Positions 1-9,125 are shown, numbered from the stretch's first letter. The stretch: 64,000 nt of DNA from Pseudomonas subflava (GCF_023823685.1 NZ_JAMXBF010000011.1:62001-126000), one strand, 5' to 3'. The notes: generated by a model from the letters alone, not told the origin. A program made the numbers and translations.

Positions 1-387
1 GACGCCTTCAACACCCGCATGACCGAAGCCATCCGCAGCAACGGCTACCCGGCCAAGGCCGACCCGGCGCAGATCAACATGCCGATGCTGGTGCTGCTGC
101 TGACCGTGCTGGTGCTGTTCGTGACCATGGTCTACGGGCCCATCGCGGCGCTGCTGGTGGAGCTGTTCCCGACCCGCATCCGCTATACCGCGATGTCGCT
201 GCCGTACCACATCGGCAACGGCTGGTTCGGCGGCTTCCTGCCGACCACCGCCTTCGCCATGGTGGCCGCCACCGGCAATATCTACTACGGACTCTGGTAC
301 CCCATCGTGGTAGCGGTGATGACCTTCATCATCGGCCTGTTCCTGATGCCGGAAACCAAGGACCGCGACCTGCGCGACTGGCACTGA
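1..387 (+). CDS. MFS transporter, metabolite:H+ symporter (MHS/ProP-like), C-terminal part
   Basis: The window opens inside this gene; the frame is open from base 1 and stops with TGA at 385-387, leaving 128 residues. Three hydrophobic segments are visible (MLVLLLTVLVLFVTMVYGP, a middle segment around GGFLPTTAFAMVAATG, and VVAVMTFIIGLFLMPETK). The sequence ELFPTRIRYTAMSLPYHIGN, followed by a closing PETKDRDL, is typical of the last helices of MHS-family inner-membrane symporters for organic acids or compatible solutes such as ProP. The substrate cannot be told from this part. A tandem repeat array begins 22 bases after the stop. In P. aeruginosa, as I recall it, the neighbour of purD on this side is retS, so this gene marks a break in synteny. 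Confidence 0.85.
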   Translation, partial: DAFNTRMTEAIRSNGYPAKADPAQINMPMLVLLLTVLVLFVTMVYGPIAALLVELFPTRIRYTAMSLPYHIGNGWFGGFLPTTAFAMVAATGNIYYGLWYPIVVAVMTFIIGLFLMPETKDRDLRDWH

Positions 388-409
388 CCCCGTCGCGCAG
401 TGCGCGACG

Positions 410-1733
410 TAGGGCGGCCTCGCCGCAAAGCGGCAGCCCGCCTAGCCGGGGCGCGGATGGCGCACTGCCCTGACGGGCGAGGGCGCCCTGCGTTGCACCG
501 CAGGGCTAGGAGGCGGGATCGATCGTAGGGCGGCCTCGCCGCGCAGCGGCAGCCCGCCGAGCTAGGCCCGGATGGCGCACTGCCCTATCGGGCGAGGGCG
601 CCCTACGTTGCACCGCAAGGCTTGGAAGCGGGAGCGATCGTAGGGCGGCCTCGCCGCGAAGCGGCAGCCCGCCGAGCCGGGGCGCGGATGGCGCACTGCC
701 CTGGCGGGCGAGGGCGCCCTACGTTGCACCGCAAGGCTTGGAAGCGGGATCGATCGTAGGGCGGCCTCGCCGCGAAGCGGCAGCCCGCCGAGCCGGGGCG
801 CGGATGGCGCACTGCCCTGGCGGGCGAGGGCGCCATACGTTGCACCGCAAGGCTAGGAGACGGGATTGATCGTAGGGCGGCCTCGCCGCAAAGCGGCAGC
901 CCGCCGAGCGGAGCCGAGTGGCGCACTGCCCTGGCGGGCGAGGGCGCCCTACGTTGCACCGCAAGGCTTGGAAGCGGGATCGATCGTAGGGCGGCCTCGC
1001 CGCGAAGCGGCAGCCCGCCGAGCCGGGGCGCGGATGGCGCACTGCCCTGGCGGGCGAGGGCGCCATACGTTGCACCGCAAGGCTAGGAGACGGGATTGAT
1101 CGTAGGGCGGCCTCGCCGCAAAGCGGCAGCCCGCCGAGCGGAGCCGAGTGGCGCACTGCCCTGGCGGGCGAGGGCGCCCTACGTTGCACCGCAAGGCTTG
1201 GAAGCGGGATCGATCGTAGGGCGGCCTCGCCGCGAAGCGGCAGCCCGCCGAGCCGGGGCGCGGATGGCGCACTGCCCTGGCGGGCGAGGGCGCCATACGT
1301 TGCACCGCAAGGCTAGGAGACGGGATTGATCGTAGGGCGGCCTCGCCGCAAAGCGGCAGCCCGCCGAGCGGAGCCGAGTGGCGCACTGCCCTGGCGGGCG
1401 AGGGCGCCCTACGTTGCACCGCAAGGCTTGGAAGCGGGATCGATGGTAGGGCGGCCTCGCCGCGAAGCGGCAGCCCGCCGAGCGAGGCCCGGATGGCGCA
1501 CTGCCCTGGCGGGCGAGGGCGCCCTACGTTGCACCGCGCGGCAGGGAGGCGGGATTGATCGTAGGGCGGCCTCGCCGCGACGCGGCAGCCCGCCGTGCGT
1601 GGCCCGGATGGCGCACTGCCCTGGCGGGCGAGGGCGCCCTACGTTGCACCGCGAGGCTTGGAGGCGGGATTGATCGTAGGGCGGCCTCGCCGCGAAGCGG
1701 CAGCCCGCCGAGCGGAGCCGAGTGGCGCACCGC
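410..1733. repeat. Tandem array of about twelve 115-bp palindromic (REP-like) units
   Basis: Units start at 410, 525, 640, 756, 872, 986, 1102, 1216, 1332, 1446, 1561 and 1676 (the last one cut short), so the period is 114 to 116 bases. Each unit opens with GTAGGGCGGCCTCGCCGC, whose arms fold onto GCGGCAGCCCGCC, and carries a second block, GGGCGAGGGCGCCCTACG, whose end is the inverse of the unit start (CGTAGGGCG against CGCCCTACG). A higher-order pattern is present: the 230-bp dimers 756-985, 986-1215 and 1216-1445 are identical by eye except for the final base, as expected from recent unequal exchange. No protein is supported here; the open frames are by-products of GC-rich repeats. Single copies of the same family lie near 19.1-19.5 kb and at 40035. 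Confidence 0.95.
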
Positions 1734-1763
1734 CGCGGCTTTCGACGCCGCGTCCCCAAAACG

Positions 1764-1790
1764 AACAGGCCCCGCATTGCGGGGCCTGTT
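1764..1790 (-). terminator. Rho-independent terminator of purD
   Basis: A perfect 12-bp inverted repeat (AACAGGCCCCGC, loop ATT, GCGGGGCCTGTT) lies 17 bases past the purD stop. On the minus strand the stem is followed by CGTTTTGGGG, a short T run. It also separates purD from the repeat array. Confidence 0.85.
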
Positions 1791-1806
1791 CATGTGCGGC
1801 TGTCGA

Positions 1807-3096
1807 TCAGCTCTCGCCCTTCTCGCGAGCGATGGCGCGGTAGCCGATGTCGGTGCGGTGGAACATGCCGTCCCAGCCGATCTGCTTGGTCAGGCGGTAG
1901 GCCTGCTGCTGGGCGGCCGATACATTCGGGCCGATGGCGGTGGCGCACAGCACGCGGCCGCCGGCGGTGACGACCTGGCCGTCCTTCAGCGCGGTACCGG
2001 CGTGGAACACCTTGCCATCGATCTTGGCGGCCTCTTCCAGGCCGAAGATCACGGCGCCCTTAGCGTAGTCGCCCGGGTAGCCGCCGGCGGCCAGCACCAC
2101 GCCCACGGTCGGACGCGGGTCCCAGGTCGCTTCGACCTTGTCCAGCGCCTTGGCCAGGGCGGCCTCGACCAGCAGCACCAGGGAGCTTTCCAAGCGCACC
2201 ATGATCGGCTGGGTTTCCGGGTCGCCGAAGCGGCAGTTGAACTCGATGACTTTGGGTTTGCCGGCCTTGTCGATCATCAGACCGGCATACAGGAAGCCGG
2301 TGTAGACATTGCCTTCGCTGGCCATGCCACGCACGGTCGGGTAGATCACTTCGTCCATCACGCGCTTGTGCACGTCGGCGGTGACCACCGGAGCCGGCGA
2401 GTAGGCGCCCATGCCGCCGGTGTTCGGACCGGTGTCGCCGTCGCCGACGCGCTTGTGATCCTGGCTGGTGGCCATTGGCAGCACGTTCTCGCCGTCGACC
2501 ATGACGATGAAGCTGGCTTCTTCGCCGTCGAGGAATTCCTCGATCACCACGCGTGCGCCGGCGTCGCCGAAGGCGTTGCCCGACAGCATGTCGCGCACGG
2601 CCTCTTCGGCCTCTTCCAGGGTCATGGCGACGATCACGCCCTTGCCGGCGGCCAGGCCGTCGGCCTTGACCACGATCGGTGCACCCTTTTCACGCAGGTA
2701 GGCCAGCGCCGGCTCGACTTCGGTGAAGTTCTGATAGTCGGCGGTGGGGATGTTGTGGCGCGCCAGAAAGTCCTTGGTGAAGGCCTTGGAGCCTTCCAGC
2801 TGGGCGGCAGCGGCGGTGGGGCCGAAGATGTCCAGCTTGCGGGTGCGGAACAGGTCGACCACGCCCTTCACCAGCGGCGCTTCCGGGCCGACGATGGTCA
2901 GCTGCACGTTCTTCTCGGCGAAGTCGGCTAGCTGCTCGATGGCCAGCACGTCGATGGCGACGTTCTCGCACTTGGCTTCGGTGGCGGTGCCGGCGTTGCC
3001 CGGGGCGACGAAGACCTTCTCGACGCGCTTGTCCTGCGCCACTTTCCAGGCCAGGGCGTGTTCACGACCGCCGCTGCCGATGATCAATACGTTCAT
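1807..3096 (-). CDS. purD: Phosphoribosylamine--glycine ligase
   Basis: 429 residues, the usual length. PurD (GARS) joins phosphoribosylamine and glycine using ATP, the second step of purine synthesis, in the cytosol. The N-terminal fold starts MNVLIIGSGGREHALAWK; the ATP-grasp domain follows (PIVVKADGLAAGKGV, VVIEEFLDGEEASF, and the metal-binding stretch FNCRFGDPETQ); the C-terminal domain contains GVVLAAGGYPGDY. The gene lies downstream of purH on the same strand, 228 bases away, with a REP pair in the spacer, and ends at a strong hairpin terminator. The purH-purD order is conserved in gammaproteobacteria. Confidence 0.98.
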   Translation of the reverse strand: MNVLIIGSGGREHALAWKVAQDKRVEKVFVAPGNAGTATEAKCENVAIDVLAIEQLADFAEKNVQLTIVGPEAPLVKGVVDLFRTRKLDIFGPTAAAAQLEGSKAFTKDFLARHNIPTADYQNFTEVEPALAYLREKGAPIVVKADGLAAGKGVIVAMTLEEAEEAVRDMLSGNAFGDAGARVVIEEFLDGEEASFIVMVDGENVLPMATSQDHKRVGDGDTGPNTGGMGAYSPAPVVTADVHKRVMDEVIYPTVRGMASEGNVYTGFLYAGLMIDKAGKPKVIEFNCRFGDPETQPIMVRLESSLVLLVEAALAKALDKVEATWDPRPTVGVVLAAGGYPGDYAKGAVIFGLEEAAKIDGKVFHAGTALKDGQVVTAGGRVLCATAIGPNVSAAQQQAYRLTKQIGWDGMFHRTDIGYRAIAREKGES

Positions 3097-3113
3097 GGGA
3101 TGTCTCCTGACCG

Positions 3114-3173
3114 TAGCCCGGATGCAATCCGGGGCTTTTGAGTGGGGTGTCCCCGGATTTCATCCGGGCTACG
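3114..3173. repeat. REP pair (CCCGGAT family) between purH and purD
   Basis: GTAGCCCGGATGCAATCCGGG and, inverted, CCCCGGATTTCATCCGGGCTAC face each other across a short spacer. Each half is itself a palindrome (CCGGAT/ATCCGG). The same family flanks the RAYT gene near 31.7 kb and forms a cluster at 38.6 kb. The pair sits in the purHD spacer, where it could affect mRNA stability. Confidence 0.9.
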
Positions 3174-3324
3174 ACGCTGCTTCTAGCAATCTATCGGGCC
3201 GTGATGGAGCGTCTGGCTGCTAGGCGGAGGTCGGTTCGACGAGCGCAGTTGCCGTCTGGCAATGAGCATCGGCGAATCGGCCTCCAACAACGCAGACGGG
3301 CGCTTCAGCGCGGCCGTGCCACGG

Positions 3325-4932
3325 TCAGTGGCGGAAGTGACGCATACCGGTGAACACCATGGCGATGCCGGCCTCGTCGGCCGCAGCGATGACTTCCGCA
3401 TCGCGCATCGAACCGCCCGGCTGGATCACCGCGGTGATGCCGGCCTTGGCCGCGTTGTCGATGCCGTCGCGGAACGGGAAGAAGGCGTCCGAGGCCATCA
3501 CCGCGCCCTTCACTTCCAGGCCGGCGTGCTCGGCCTTGATCGCGGCGATGCGTGCGGAGTTGACGCGGCTCATCTGGCCGGCGCCGACGCCGACGGTCTG
3601 GCGGTGCTTGGCATAGACGATGGCGTTGGATTTGACGAACTTGGCCACTTTCCAGGCGAAGATCAGGTCATGCACTTCCTGCTCGCTCGGCGCGCGCTGG
3701 GTGACGATCTTCAGGTCGTCCGCGGTGATCATGCCGATGTCGCGGCTCTGCACCAGCAGGCCGCCGTTGACACGCTTGAAGTCCCAGCCGGCGGCACGTT
3801 CGGCCGGCCATTCGCCGCACTCCAGCAGACGCACGTTGGCCTTGGCGGCCACCACGGCGCGGGCTTCGGCAGAGACTTTCGGGGCGATGATCACTTCGAC
3901 GAACTGGCGCTCGACGATGGCCTGGGCGGTCTCGGCGTCCAGCTCGCGGTTGAAGGCGATGATGCCGCCGAAGGCCGACTCGGTGTCGGTGGCGTAGGCC
4001 AGGTCGTAGGCCTTGCGGATGCCGCCTTCGTTCTCCGGCACCACGGCCACGCCGCACGGGTTGGCGTGCTTGACGATCACGCAGGCCGGCTTGACGAAGC
4101 TCTTCACGCATTCCAGCGCGGCGTCGGTATCGGCCACGTTGTTGAACGACAGTTCCTTGCCCTGCAGCTGCACGGCAGTGGAGACGCTGGCCTCGCCCTT
4201 CTGCGCTTCCACGTAGAACGCCGCGCTCTGGTGCGGGTTCTCGCCGTAGCGCATTTCCTGGGCCTTGATGAACTGGCTGTTGAAGGTGCGCGGGAACTGG
4301 CCGCGGTCGTCGGTGCTCAGGGTGTCGCGAGTTTGCTCGATGGTGCCCAGGTAGTTGGCGATCATGCCGTCGTAGGCCGCGGTGTGCTCGAAGGCCTTGA
4401 GGGCCAGGTCGAAGCGCTGGGCGTAGCTCAGGCCGCCGGCCTTCAGCGACTCGACGATGCCGGCGTAGTCGCCGGCATTCACCACGATGGCCACGTCTTT
4501 GTGGTTCTTCGCGGCGCTGCGGACCATGGTAGGGCCGCCGATGTCGATGTTCTCGATGGCGTCGGCCAGGTCACAGCCCGGCTTGGCCACGGTGGCGGCG
4601 AAGGGGTAGAGGTTGACCGCCACCAGGTCGATCGGCTTGATGCCGTGCTCTTCCATCACCGCGCCGTCCAGCGCGCGGCGACCGAGGATGCCGCCATGGA
4701 TCTTCGGGTGCAGGGTCTTGACGCGACCGTCCATCATTTCCGGGAAGCCGGTGTAATCGGCCACTTCCACCGCGGCGACGCCGTTGTCCTTGAGCAGCTT
4801 GTAGGTGCCGCCGGTGGAGAGGATCTCGACACCGAGGGCGACGAGCTCGCGGGCGAACTCAAGGATGCCGGTCTTGTCGGAGACGCTGATCAGGGCGCGG
4901 CGAACGGGAAGGCGGGTGGTCTGGTCGGTCAT
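3325..4932 (-). CDS. purH: Bifunctional AICAR transformylase / IMP cyclohydrolase
   Basis: 535 residues from the start [20 protein letters not shown], the form I recall in Pseudomonas. An in-frame ATG at 4944 would add four residues but has no Shine-Dalgarno sequence; the chosen ATG has only a weak GGA nine bases upstream. PurH performs the last two steps of IMP synthesis: formyl transfer to AICAR, then ring closure. The N-terminal MGS-like cyclohydrolase domain shows [15 protein letters not shown] and [10 protein letters not shown]; the transformylase domain shows [19 protein letters not shown] and a final [10 protein letters not shown]. It is downstream of fis, with a terminator hairpin only about 31 bases before its start. 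Confidence 0.98.
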   Translation of the reverse strand: MTDQTTRLPVRRALISVSDKTGILEFARELVALGVEILSTGGTYKLLKDNGVAAVEVADYTGFPEMMDGRVKTLHPKIHGGILGRRALDGAVMEEHGIKPIDLVAVNLYPFAATVAKPGCDLADAIENIDIGGPTMVRSAAKNHKDVAIVVNAGDYAGIVESLKAGGLSYAQRFDLALKAFEHTAAYDGMIANYLGTIEQTRDTLSTDDRGQFPRTFNSQFIKAQEMRYGENPHQSAAFYVEAQKGEASVSTAVQLQGKELSFNNVADTDAALECVKSFVKPACVIVKHANPCGVAVVPENEGGIRKAYDLAYATDTESAFGGIIAFNRELDAETAQAIVERQFVEVIIAPKVSAEARAVVAAKANVRLLECGEWPAERAAGWDFKRVNGGLLVQSRDIGMITADDLKIVTQRAPSEQEVHDLIFAWKVAKFVKSNAIVYAKHRQTVGVGAGQMSRVNSARIAAIKAEHAGLEVKGAVMASDAFFPFRDGIDNAAKAGITAVIQPGGSMRDAEVIAAADEAGIAMVFTGMRHFRH

Positions 4933-4963
4933 TGCAAAGTCCATCGGAGCTGGAGATTCAGTG

Positions 4964-4993
4964 AAAAGGGCGACCGCTGGGGTCGCCCTTTTT
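4964..4993 (-). terminator. Hairpin terminator after fis
   Basis: GGGCGACC at 4968-4975 pairs with GGTCGCCC at 4981-4988 around a five-base loop, flanked by AAAA and TTTTT, so it can work in both directions. It lies 15 bases past the fis stop and 31 bases before the purH ATG. Confidence 0.85.
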
Positions 4994-5007
4994 CAGATAT
5001 TCGAGGC

Positions 5008-5343
5008 TTAGAGCAGGTCGTACTGCTTGAGCTTCTTGCGCAGAGTGCCGCGGTTCAGGCCGAGCAGTTCGGAGGCCTTGGTCTGGTTGCCCTTGACGTA
5101 GTTCATCACGGTTTCCAGCAGCGGCGCCTCGACCTCGGTCAGTACCAGGTTGTAGACATCGGTCGCATCGGCACCCTCGAGGTGCGCGAAGTAGTTGTGC
5201 AACGCCTTTTCCACGCTGTCGCGCAGGGACTGGCCCTGCTCGAACGGGGTGGCGAGGTGCTGCTTCAGGTTGGCGTTGTCGCTCACGGGTACTGCCCCAT
5301 CAAAAACGGATTGCTCAAAAAACGGCTCGGTCATCCTCGTCAT
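5008..5343 (-). CDS. fis: DNA-binding protein Fis
   Basis: 111 residues from the ATG at 5343, whose ATGA overlaps the dusB stop; a second ATG lies three codons on. Fis is a small dimeric nucleoid protein that bends DNA and modulates rRNA, recombination and many growth-phase genes. The variable N-terminus ends near VSDNANLKQHL; the C-terminal helix-turn-helix is clear (GNQTKASELLGLNRGTLRKK). The dusB-fis operon arrangement is the one known in E. coli, and the overlap suggests coupled translation. A terminator follows. Confidence 0.96.
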   Translation of the reverse strand: MTRMTEPFFEQSVFDGAVPVSDNANLKQHLATPFEQGQSLRDSVEKALHNYFAHLEGADATDVYNLVLTEVEAPLLETVMNYVKGNQTKASELLGLNRGTLRKKLKQYDLL

Positions 5344-6338
5344 GCGGCCACCCCTTCTCGTTTGTTGTTCTGCTCGGCGAAGAACTGCCGAACGGTGGTG
5401 CCTTGCGCGTCCGTACTTTCCAGACGATTGAATTCGGCGCGGAATTCCTTCGCACCGGGCAGAGTCGCCAGATACCAGCCGACGTGCTTGCGGGCGATGC
5501 GTACGCCCATGTGCTCGCCGTAGAAGGCGTGCAGCGCGGCCAGGTGCTCCAGCAGAATGCGTTCTACTTCGTACAGCGTCGGCGCCGGCAGCTCCTTGCC
5601 GGTGGCCAGGAAATGGGCGATCTCGCGGAAGACCCACGGCCGCCCCTGCGCCGCACGGCCGATCAGCAGGGCATCGGCGCCAGTGGCGTCGAGCACGGCG
5701 CGGGCCTTGTGCGGCGAATCGATGTCGCCGTTGGCGAACACCGGAATGGAAACCGCCTGCTTGATGGCGGCGATGGTGTCGTACTCGGCCTCGCCGGTGT
5801 ACAGGTCGGCGCGGGTGCGGCCGTGCACGGCGAGGGCGGCGATGCCGGCCTGCTCGGCGATCTTCGCCACGGTGATGCCGTTCTTGTTGGCGCGATCCCA
5901 GCCGGTGCGGATCTTCAGGGTCACCGGCACGTCGACGGCGCCGACCACGGCCTCGAGGATCGCCGTCACCAGCGCCTCGTCCTTCATCAGCGCCGAGCCG
6001 GCGGCCTTGTTGCAGACCTTCTTGGCCGGGCAACCCATGTTGATGTCGATGATCTGCGCGCCCAGTTCGACATTGCGACGGGCGGCCTCGGCCAGCATTT
6101 CGGGATCGCCGCCGGCGATCTGCACCGAGCGCGGCTCGGGATCGCCCTGGTGGACCAGGCGCAGGCGCGACTTGCGGCTGTTCCACAGGCGCACGTCGCT
6201 GGTGACCATCTCGGACACCACCATCCCGGCGCCGAGGCGGCGGCACAGCTGCCGGAACGGCTGATCGGTGACGCCCGCCATGGGGGCGAGGATCAGCGGG
6301 TTGGGCAGTGTGTATGGGCCGATGCGTACCACCGACAT
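5340..6338 (-). CDS. dusB: tRNA dihydrouridine synthase B
   Basis: 332 residues from MSVVRIGPYTLPN. AGGGA lies about nine bases upstream of this ATG, and the length matches the family, so upstream in-frame ATGs (6344, 6374) are less likely. DusB is an FMN enzyme that reduces uridines in the tRNA D-loop using NADPH. The TIM-barrel signatures are present: LILAPMAGVTDQPFR, INMGCPAKKVCNKAAGSAL with the catalytic Cys in GCPAKKVCN, TLKIRTGW, VHGRTR and GDI. The gene overlaps fis by four bases. The 212-base gap upstream should hold the dusB-fis promoter; I see no convincing sigma-70 match by eye. Confidence 0.97.
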   Translation of the reverse strand: MSVVRIGPYTLPNPLILAPMAGVTDQPFRQLCRRLGAGMVVSEMVTSDVRLWNSRKSRLRLVHQGDPEPRSVQIAGGDPEMLAEAARRNVELGAQIIDINMGCPAKKVCNKAAGSALMKDEALVTAILEAVVGAVDVPVTLKIRTGWDRANKNGITVAKIAEQAGIAALAVHGRTRADLYTGEAEYDTIAAIKQAVSIPVFANGDIDSPHKARAVLDATGADALLIGRAAQGRPWVFREIAHFLATGKELPAPTLYEVERILLEHLAALHAFYGEHMGVRIARKHVGWYLATLPGAKEFRAEFNRLESTDAQGTTVRQFFAEQNNKREGVAA

Positions 6339-6550
6339 GGTCATCCCTGTTGTCTCGAGGGCCGTTTCGGGCAATGGCGTAGCCCGCCACTTGGTGAAAC
6401 GGCGATCGGGGGAGTGCGAAAAAGGGAGGGCATGATACCCGCTCTCGATGACCGGATAAAGGCTGTTTTGAACAAATTATGAGCAGCCGTCGGGTTATCG
6501 CCTTTGGCTAGGTCGAACGGCGCAAAGGCCGGAAATACGGCGCTTGCAGC

Positions 6551-7921
6551 CTACTCGGGGGAGTGGAAACTGAGGCTGTAGTTGACGGCCTTGGCGCCCG
6601 GGTCCTTGATCTCCAGCGAGATGTGGATGGGCGTCTGCGGCGGCATCTCGTCCTGACCGGCCAGTTCCCCGCCGAGGTATTCGCTGGGGCGGAAGCGGCT
6701 GCTGGCGATCAGCTGGCCGTTGAGGTCGGCGAAGCGCAGTTCCAGCAGTGGGAAGGGCTGGGCGAACTGGGCGCGGTTGTAGAGGATGGCGTCGACCATC
6801 AGCGCGTCCATGTATTGCGGATGGCTGCGCACCACCAGGTTGGTGCTGCGGATCTGGGCGATGTCGACCTTGGATGGCAGGGTGCAGCCGATCTCCGGGC
6901 AGAGGGTCTCGAACCAGGGGCGGTACTGGTCCTGACGGGCCAGCTCCTCGAAGTGGTAGACCACGTACTGGGTGACCAGGGCGCCAGCGGCGATCAGGTT
7001 CAGCAGGCCCCAGCCTATCCAGCGGCCCCAGGGCTTCTTCGGCTGCTGCCAGTCCAGGTGCAGCGGATCGTCGTTGAGATCGAGCAGGCTGTCGTGGCGC
7101 ACGGCCGGCTCGCTGCGGGCGGGCTTCGCCGCGGGCTCGGCGGCGATGCCGTAGTCGCCGTCGCCGATTTCCTCGGCTGCGTCGTCGTCAGGTTCGCCCA
7201 GCACGGGCTCCGCGCGCTCGCGCGGCGGCTCCTGTTTAGGTGCGGGGCTCGGCTCGATCCTGACAGGCGCCTGCTCGGTCTTTTCCGGCAGCGGCTCGGG
7301 GCGCGGGCGCGGCGGCGCCGGCGCGGGGGGCGGCTCGTCCTTGATCAGCGATTCGGCCCAGCTCTCGTCATGCGGGTCGTGGTCCTGCTCGGCAGCCAGC
7401 AGGTGCTCGGCAGGCTTGGGCGCGCTGTCCATCGCCAGAAACTCGCGGGACAGCTGCAGCTCCTGCTCCTCGAGCTTGGCCAGCTCCTCGTCCAGGTCGA
7501 GGCTGTCCAGATCGAGGTCGTCGTGAATCCACAGGGTATCGACGGATTTCTTGTCCGTCGGCGCCGCTGGCGATGGCGGCGGCTCGACCGCCACACTGGG
7601 TGCAGGTGCAGGTGCAGGTGCAGGTGCAGGTGCAGGTGCAGGTGCTGGTGCAGGTGCAGGTGCAGGTGCAGGTGCTGGTGCAGGTGCAGGTGCAGGTGCA
7701 GGTGCAGGTGCAGGTGCAGCGGGGCGCGCGGGTTGCGGCTCCGGCTTGGCGGCAGCGGGTTTGTTCGCCCGGTTCTGGTCCACCAGCAGTTGCTGGGCGG
7801 CATTGAACACGCGCATGCATGCCCCGCAGCGCACGGCGCCATGGGCGGCGCCCAGCTGTGCGCGACTGATGCGGAAGCTGGTGCGGCAGTGGGGGCATTG
7901 AGTGACGAAGCTGTCGGTCAT
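6551..7921 (-). CDS. Zinc-ribbon / DUF3426 membrane protein with long Pro-Ala tract
   Basis: 456 residues. The N-terminal MJ0042-type zinc ribbon has two Cys pairs (CPHC and CGAC). A Pro-Ala repeat of about 40 residues follows near residues 68-107, then an acidic, proline-rich linker. One transmembrane helix (WIGWGLLNLIAAGALVTQYV) and the C-terminal DUF3426 domain, containing CPEIGC, complete the protein. The layout implies a cytoplasmic zinc ribbon on a long tether and a periplasmic C-terminal domain. The biochemical role of the family is unknown to me. It follows prmA by 61 bases on the same strand, so the two are probably co-transcribed. The Pro-Ala tract is encoded by a hexamer microsatellite and may vary in length between strains. 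Confidence 0.9.
   Translation of the reverse strand: MTDSFVTQCPHCRTSFRISRAQLGAAHGAVRCGACMRVFNAAQQLLVDQNRANKPAAAKPEPQPARPAAPAPAPAPAPAPAPAPAPAPAPAPAPAPAPAPAPAPAPAPSVAVEPPPSPAAPTDKKSVDTLWIHDDLDLDSLDLDEELAKLEEQELQLSREFLAMDSAPKPAEHLLAAEQDHDPHDESWAESLIKDEPPPAPAPPRPRPEPLPEKTEQAPVRIEPSPAPKQEPPRERAEPVLGEPDDDAAEEIGDGDYGIAAEPAAKPARSEPAVRHDSLLDLNDDPLHLDWQQPKKPWGRWIGWGLLNLIAAGALVTQYVVYHFEELARQDQYRPWFETLCPEIGCTLPSKVDIAQIRSTNLVVRSHPQYMDALMVDAILYNRAQFAQPFPLLELRFADLNGQLIASSRFRPSEYLGGELAGQDEMPPQTPIHISLEIKDPGAKAVNYSLSFHSPE
7600..7719. repeat. Hexanucleotide microsatellite (GGTGCA), about 20 copies, in coding sequence
   Basis: About 120 bases of GGTGCA units, with two GGTGCT interruptions near 7645 and 7675 spaced 30 bases apart. 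On the minus strand each unit encodes Pro-Ala. A six-base unit keeps the frame, so slippage would change tether length without breaking the gene. Confidence 0.95.
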
Positions 7922-7982
7922 GCGGCGGTCCGTGCGAAACAGGGCGCTAGTTTACCCAAGCAGGTGCAGGGATAGACAAGCT

Positions 7983-8864
7983 CTAGGCGCGTTTGACGCC
8001 GCTGATGCGAACCCAGCCGTCCTTGATCGCGGTGGGATCGAGGTCGAAGGCGTCGGCATAGGCCGCCCGCACTTCGTCGGCCTGCTCGGCGAGGATGCCG
8101 GACAGCGCCAGGCGGCCGCCGGCTTTTACCAGAGCGGTGATCTGCGGCGCCAGCGATACCAGCGGGCCGGCCAGGATATTGGCTACCACCACCTCGGCCG
8201 GCTGCTGCGGCAGGTCGGCCGGCAGGTAGACCGGGAAGCGCGCCGGGTCGATGCCGTTGCGCGAGGCGTTGTCGCGCGAGGCCTCCAGGGCCTGCGGGTC
8301 GATATCGGTGCCGAGGGCCTGCGGTGCGCCGAGCAGCAGGGCGGCGATGGCCAGGATGCCGGAGCCGCAGCCGAAGTCGAGCACGGTGCAATTGGCCAGC
8401 TCCTGGCCGTCCAGCCATTCCAGGCACAGCGCGGTGGTCGGGTGGGTGCCGGTGCCGAAGGCCAGGCCCGGATCGAGCAGCAGGTTGACCGCCTCCGGCT
8501 CCGGCGCGGCGTGCCAGCTCGGCACGATCCACAGGCGGCGGCCGAAACGCATGGGCTGGAAGTTGTCCATCCAGCTGCGTTCCCAGTCCTGATCGGCGAT
8601 GTGCTCGATCTCGTGGGCCGGCAGCTCTCCGCCGGTGAGCAGCTGCAGGTGCGCGACCAGGTTGGCCGGATCGGTATCGGCCTCGAACAGGGCGAGCAGA
8701 TGGGTGTTGGACCACAGCGGGGTGGTGCCCAGGTCCGGCTCGAAGATCGGCTGGTCCTCGGCATCCATGAAGGTCACCGACACGGCGCCGACGCCGAGCA
8801 GGGCGTCTTCGTAGGTCTCGGCCTGTTCGGGAGTGATGGCTAGACGGACTTGTAGCCAGGGCAT
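7983..8864 (-). CDS. prmA: Ribosomal protein L11 methyltransferase
   Basis: 293 residues, the expected length. PrmA trimethylates lysines and the N-terminus of ribosomal protein L11 with S-adenosylmethionine. The N-terminal L11-recognition domain begins [16 protein letters not shown]; the hinge and catalytic domain show [15 protein letters not shown], the SAM-binding [15 protein letters not shown], and [10 protein letters not shown]. It heads a two-gene unit with the zinc-ribbon gene downstream. The AccC terminator and about 230 bases of spacer lie upstream. Confidence 0.97.
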   Translation of the reverse strand: MPWLQVRLAITPEQAETYEDALLGVGAVSVTFMDAEDQPIFEPDLGTTPLWSNTHLLALFEADTDPANLVAHLQLLTGGELPAHEIEHIADQDWERSWMDNFQPMRFGRRLWIVPSWHAAPEPEAVNLLLDPGLAFGTGTHPTTALCLEWLDGQELANCTVLDFGCGSGILAIAALLLGAPQALGTDIDPQALEASRDNASRNGIDPARFPVYLPADLPQQPAEVVVANILAGPLVSLAPQITALVKAGGRLALSGILAEQADEVRAAYADAFDLDPTAIKDGWVRISGVKRA

Positions 8865-9097
8865 GGCGGACCTCGTGTGCGGTAGGGCGTGGGCGCGCAG
8901 CTTACTCGAGAGCCCGCTTAAAATCTGCTGCGCGTCGGCAAGCGGCGTTGGAAACGCCTCGGGATACGGCGGCTCGGCTGCCTATTTACCCATTCTTGAA
9001 CGGCGCGACCTTAGCTTTTTACGCTGGCGCTTCTGGTCATCGCGCCACCGTTTTGTTCGGCTCGCGAAATTTCAGGCGGACTCGGAGGCGTTAAACG
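8865..9097. other. Spacer between accC terminator and prmA
   Basis: With the terminator that follows, this makes roughly 300 bases without a gene. No open frame has a ribosome-binding site or family resemblance. The stretch GGGTAAATAGG on the minus strand near 8980-8992 could be part of a prmA promoter, but I cannot support an exact -35/-10 pair. No repeat is seen. Confidence 0.4.
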
Positions 9098-9125
9098 ACC
9101 AGGGCCGCCCGAAGGCGGCCCTGGT
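9098..9125 (-). terminator. Terminator of the aroQ-accB-accC operon
   Basis: Perfect 12-bp stem (ACCAGGGCCGCC and GGCGGCCCTGGT) with a CGAA loop, 46 bases past the accC stop. On the minus strand it is followed by CGTTTAACG. Confidence 0.85.

Noticed and set aside
30..387. The opening MFS frame as a complete 122-residue protein
   Set aside because: The frame is open to the window edge and the sequence is the C-terminal part of a larger transporter.
410..1733. CRISPR array
   Set aside because: The whole 115-bp unit is repeated; there are no unique spacers between short repeats and no cas genes.
603..1793. Arginine- and proline-rich proteins encoded in the repeat array
   Set aside because: The frames repeat with the units, exist on both strands, and lack ribosome-binding sites.
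3262..5523. A 750-codon plus-strand frame opposite purH and fis
   Set aside because: It covers two recognised minus-strand genes and their terminator and has biased, unfamilial sequence.
7551..7901. Gly-Ala, Val-Gln or Cys-Thr repeat proteins across the hexamer microsatellite
   Set aside because: Every frame is open through a six-base repeat; only the minus-strand Pro-Ala frame belongs to a domain-containing protein.
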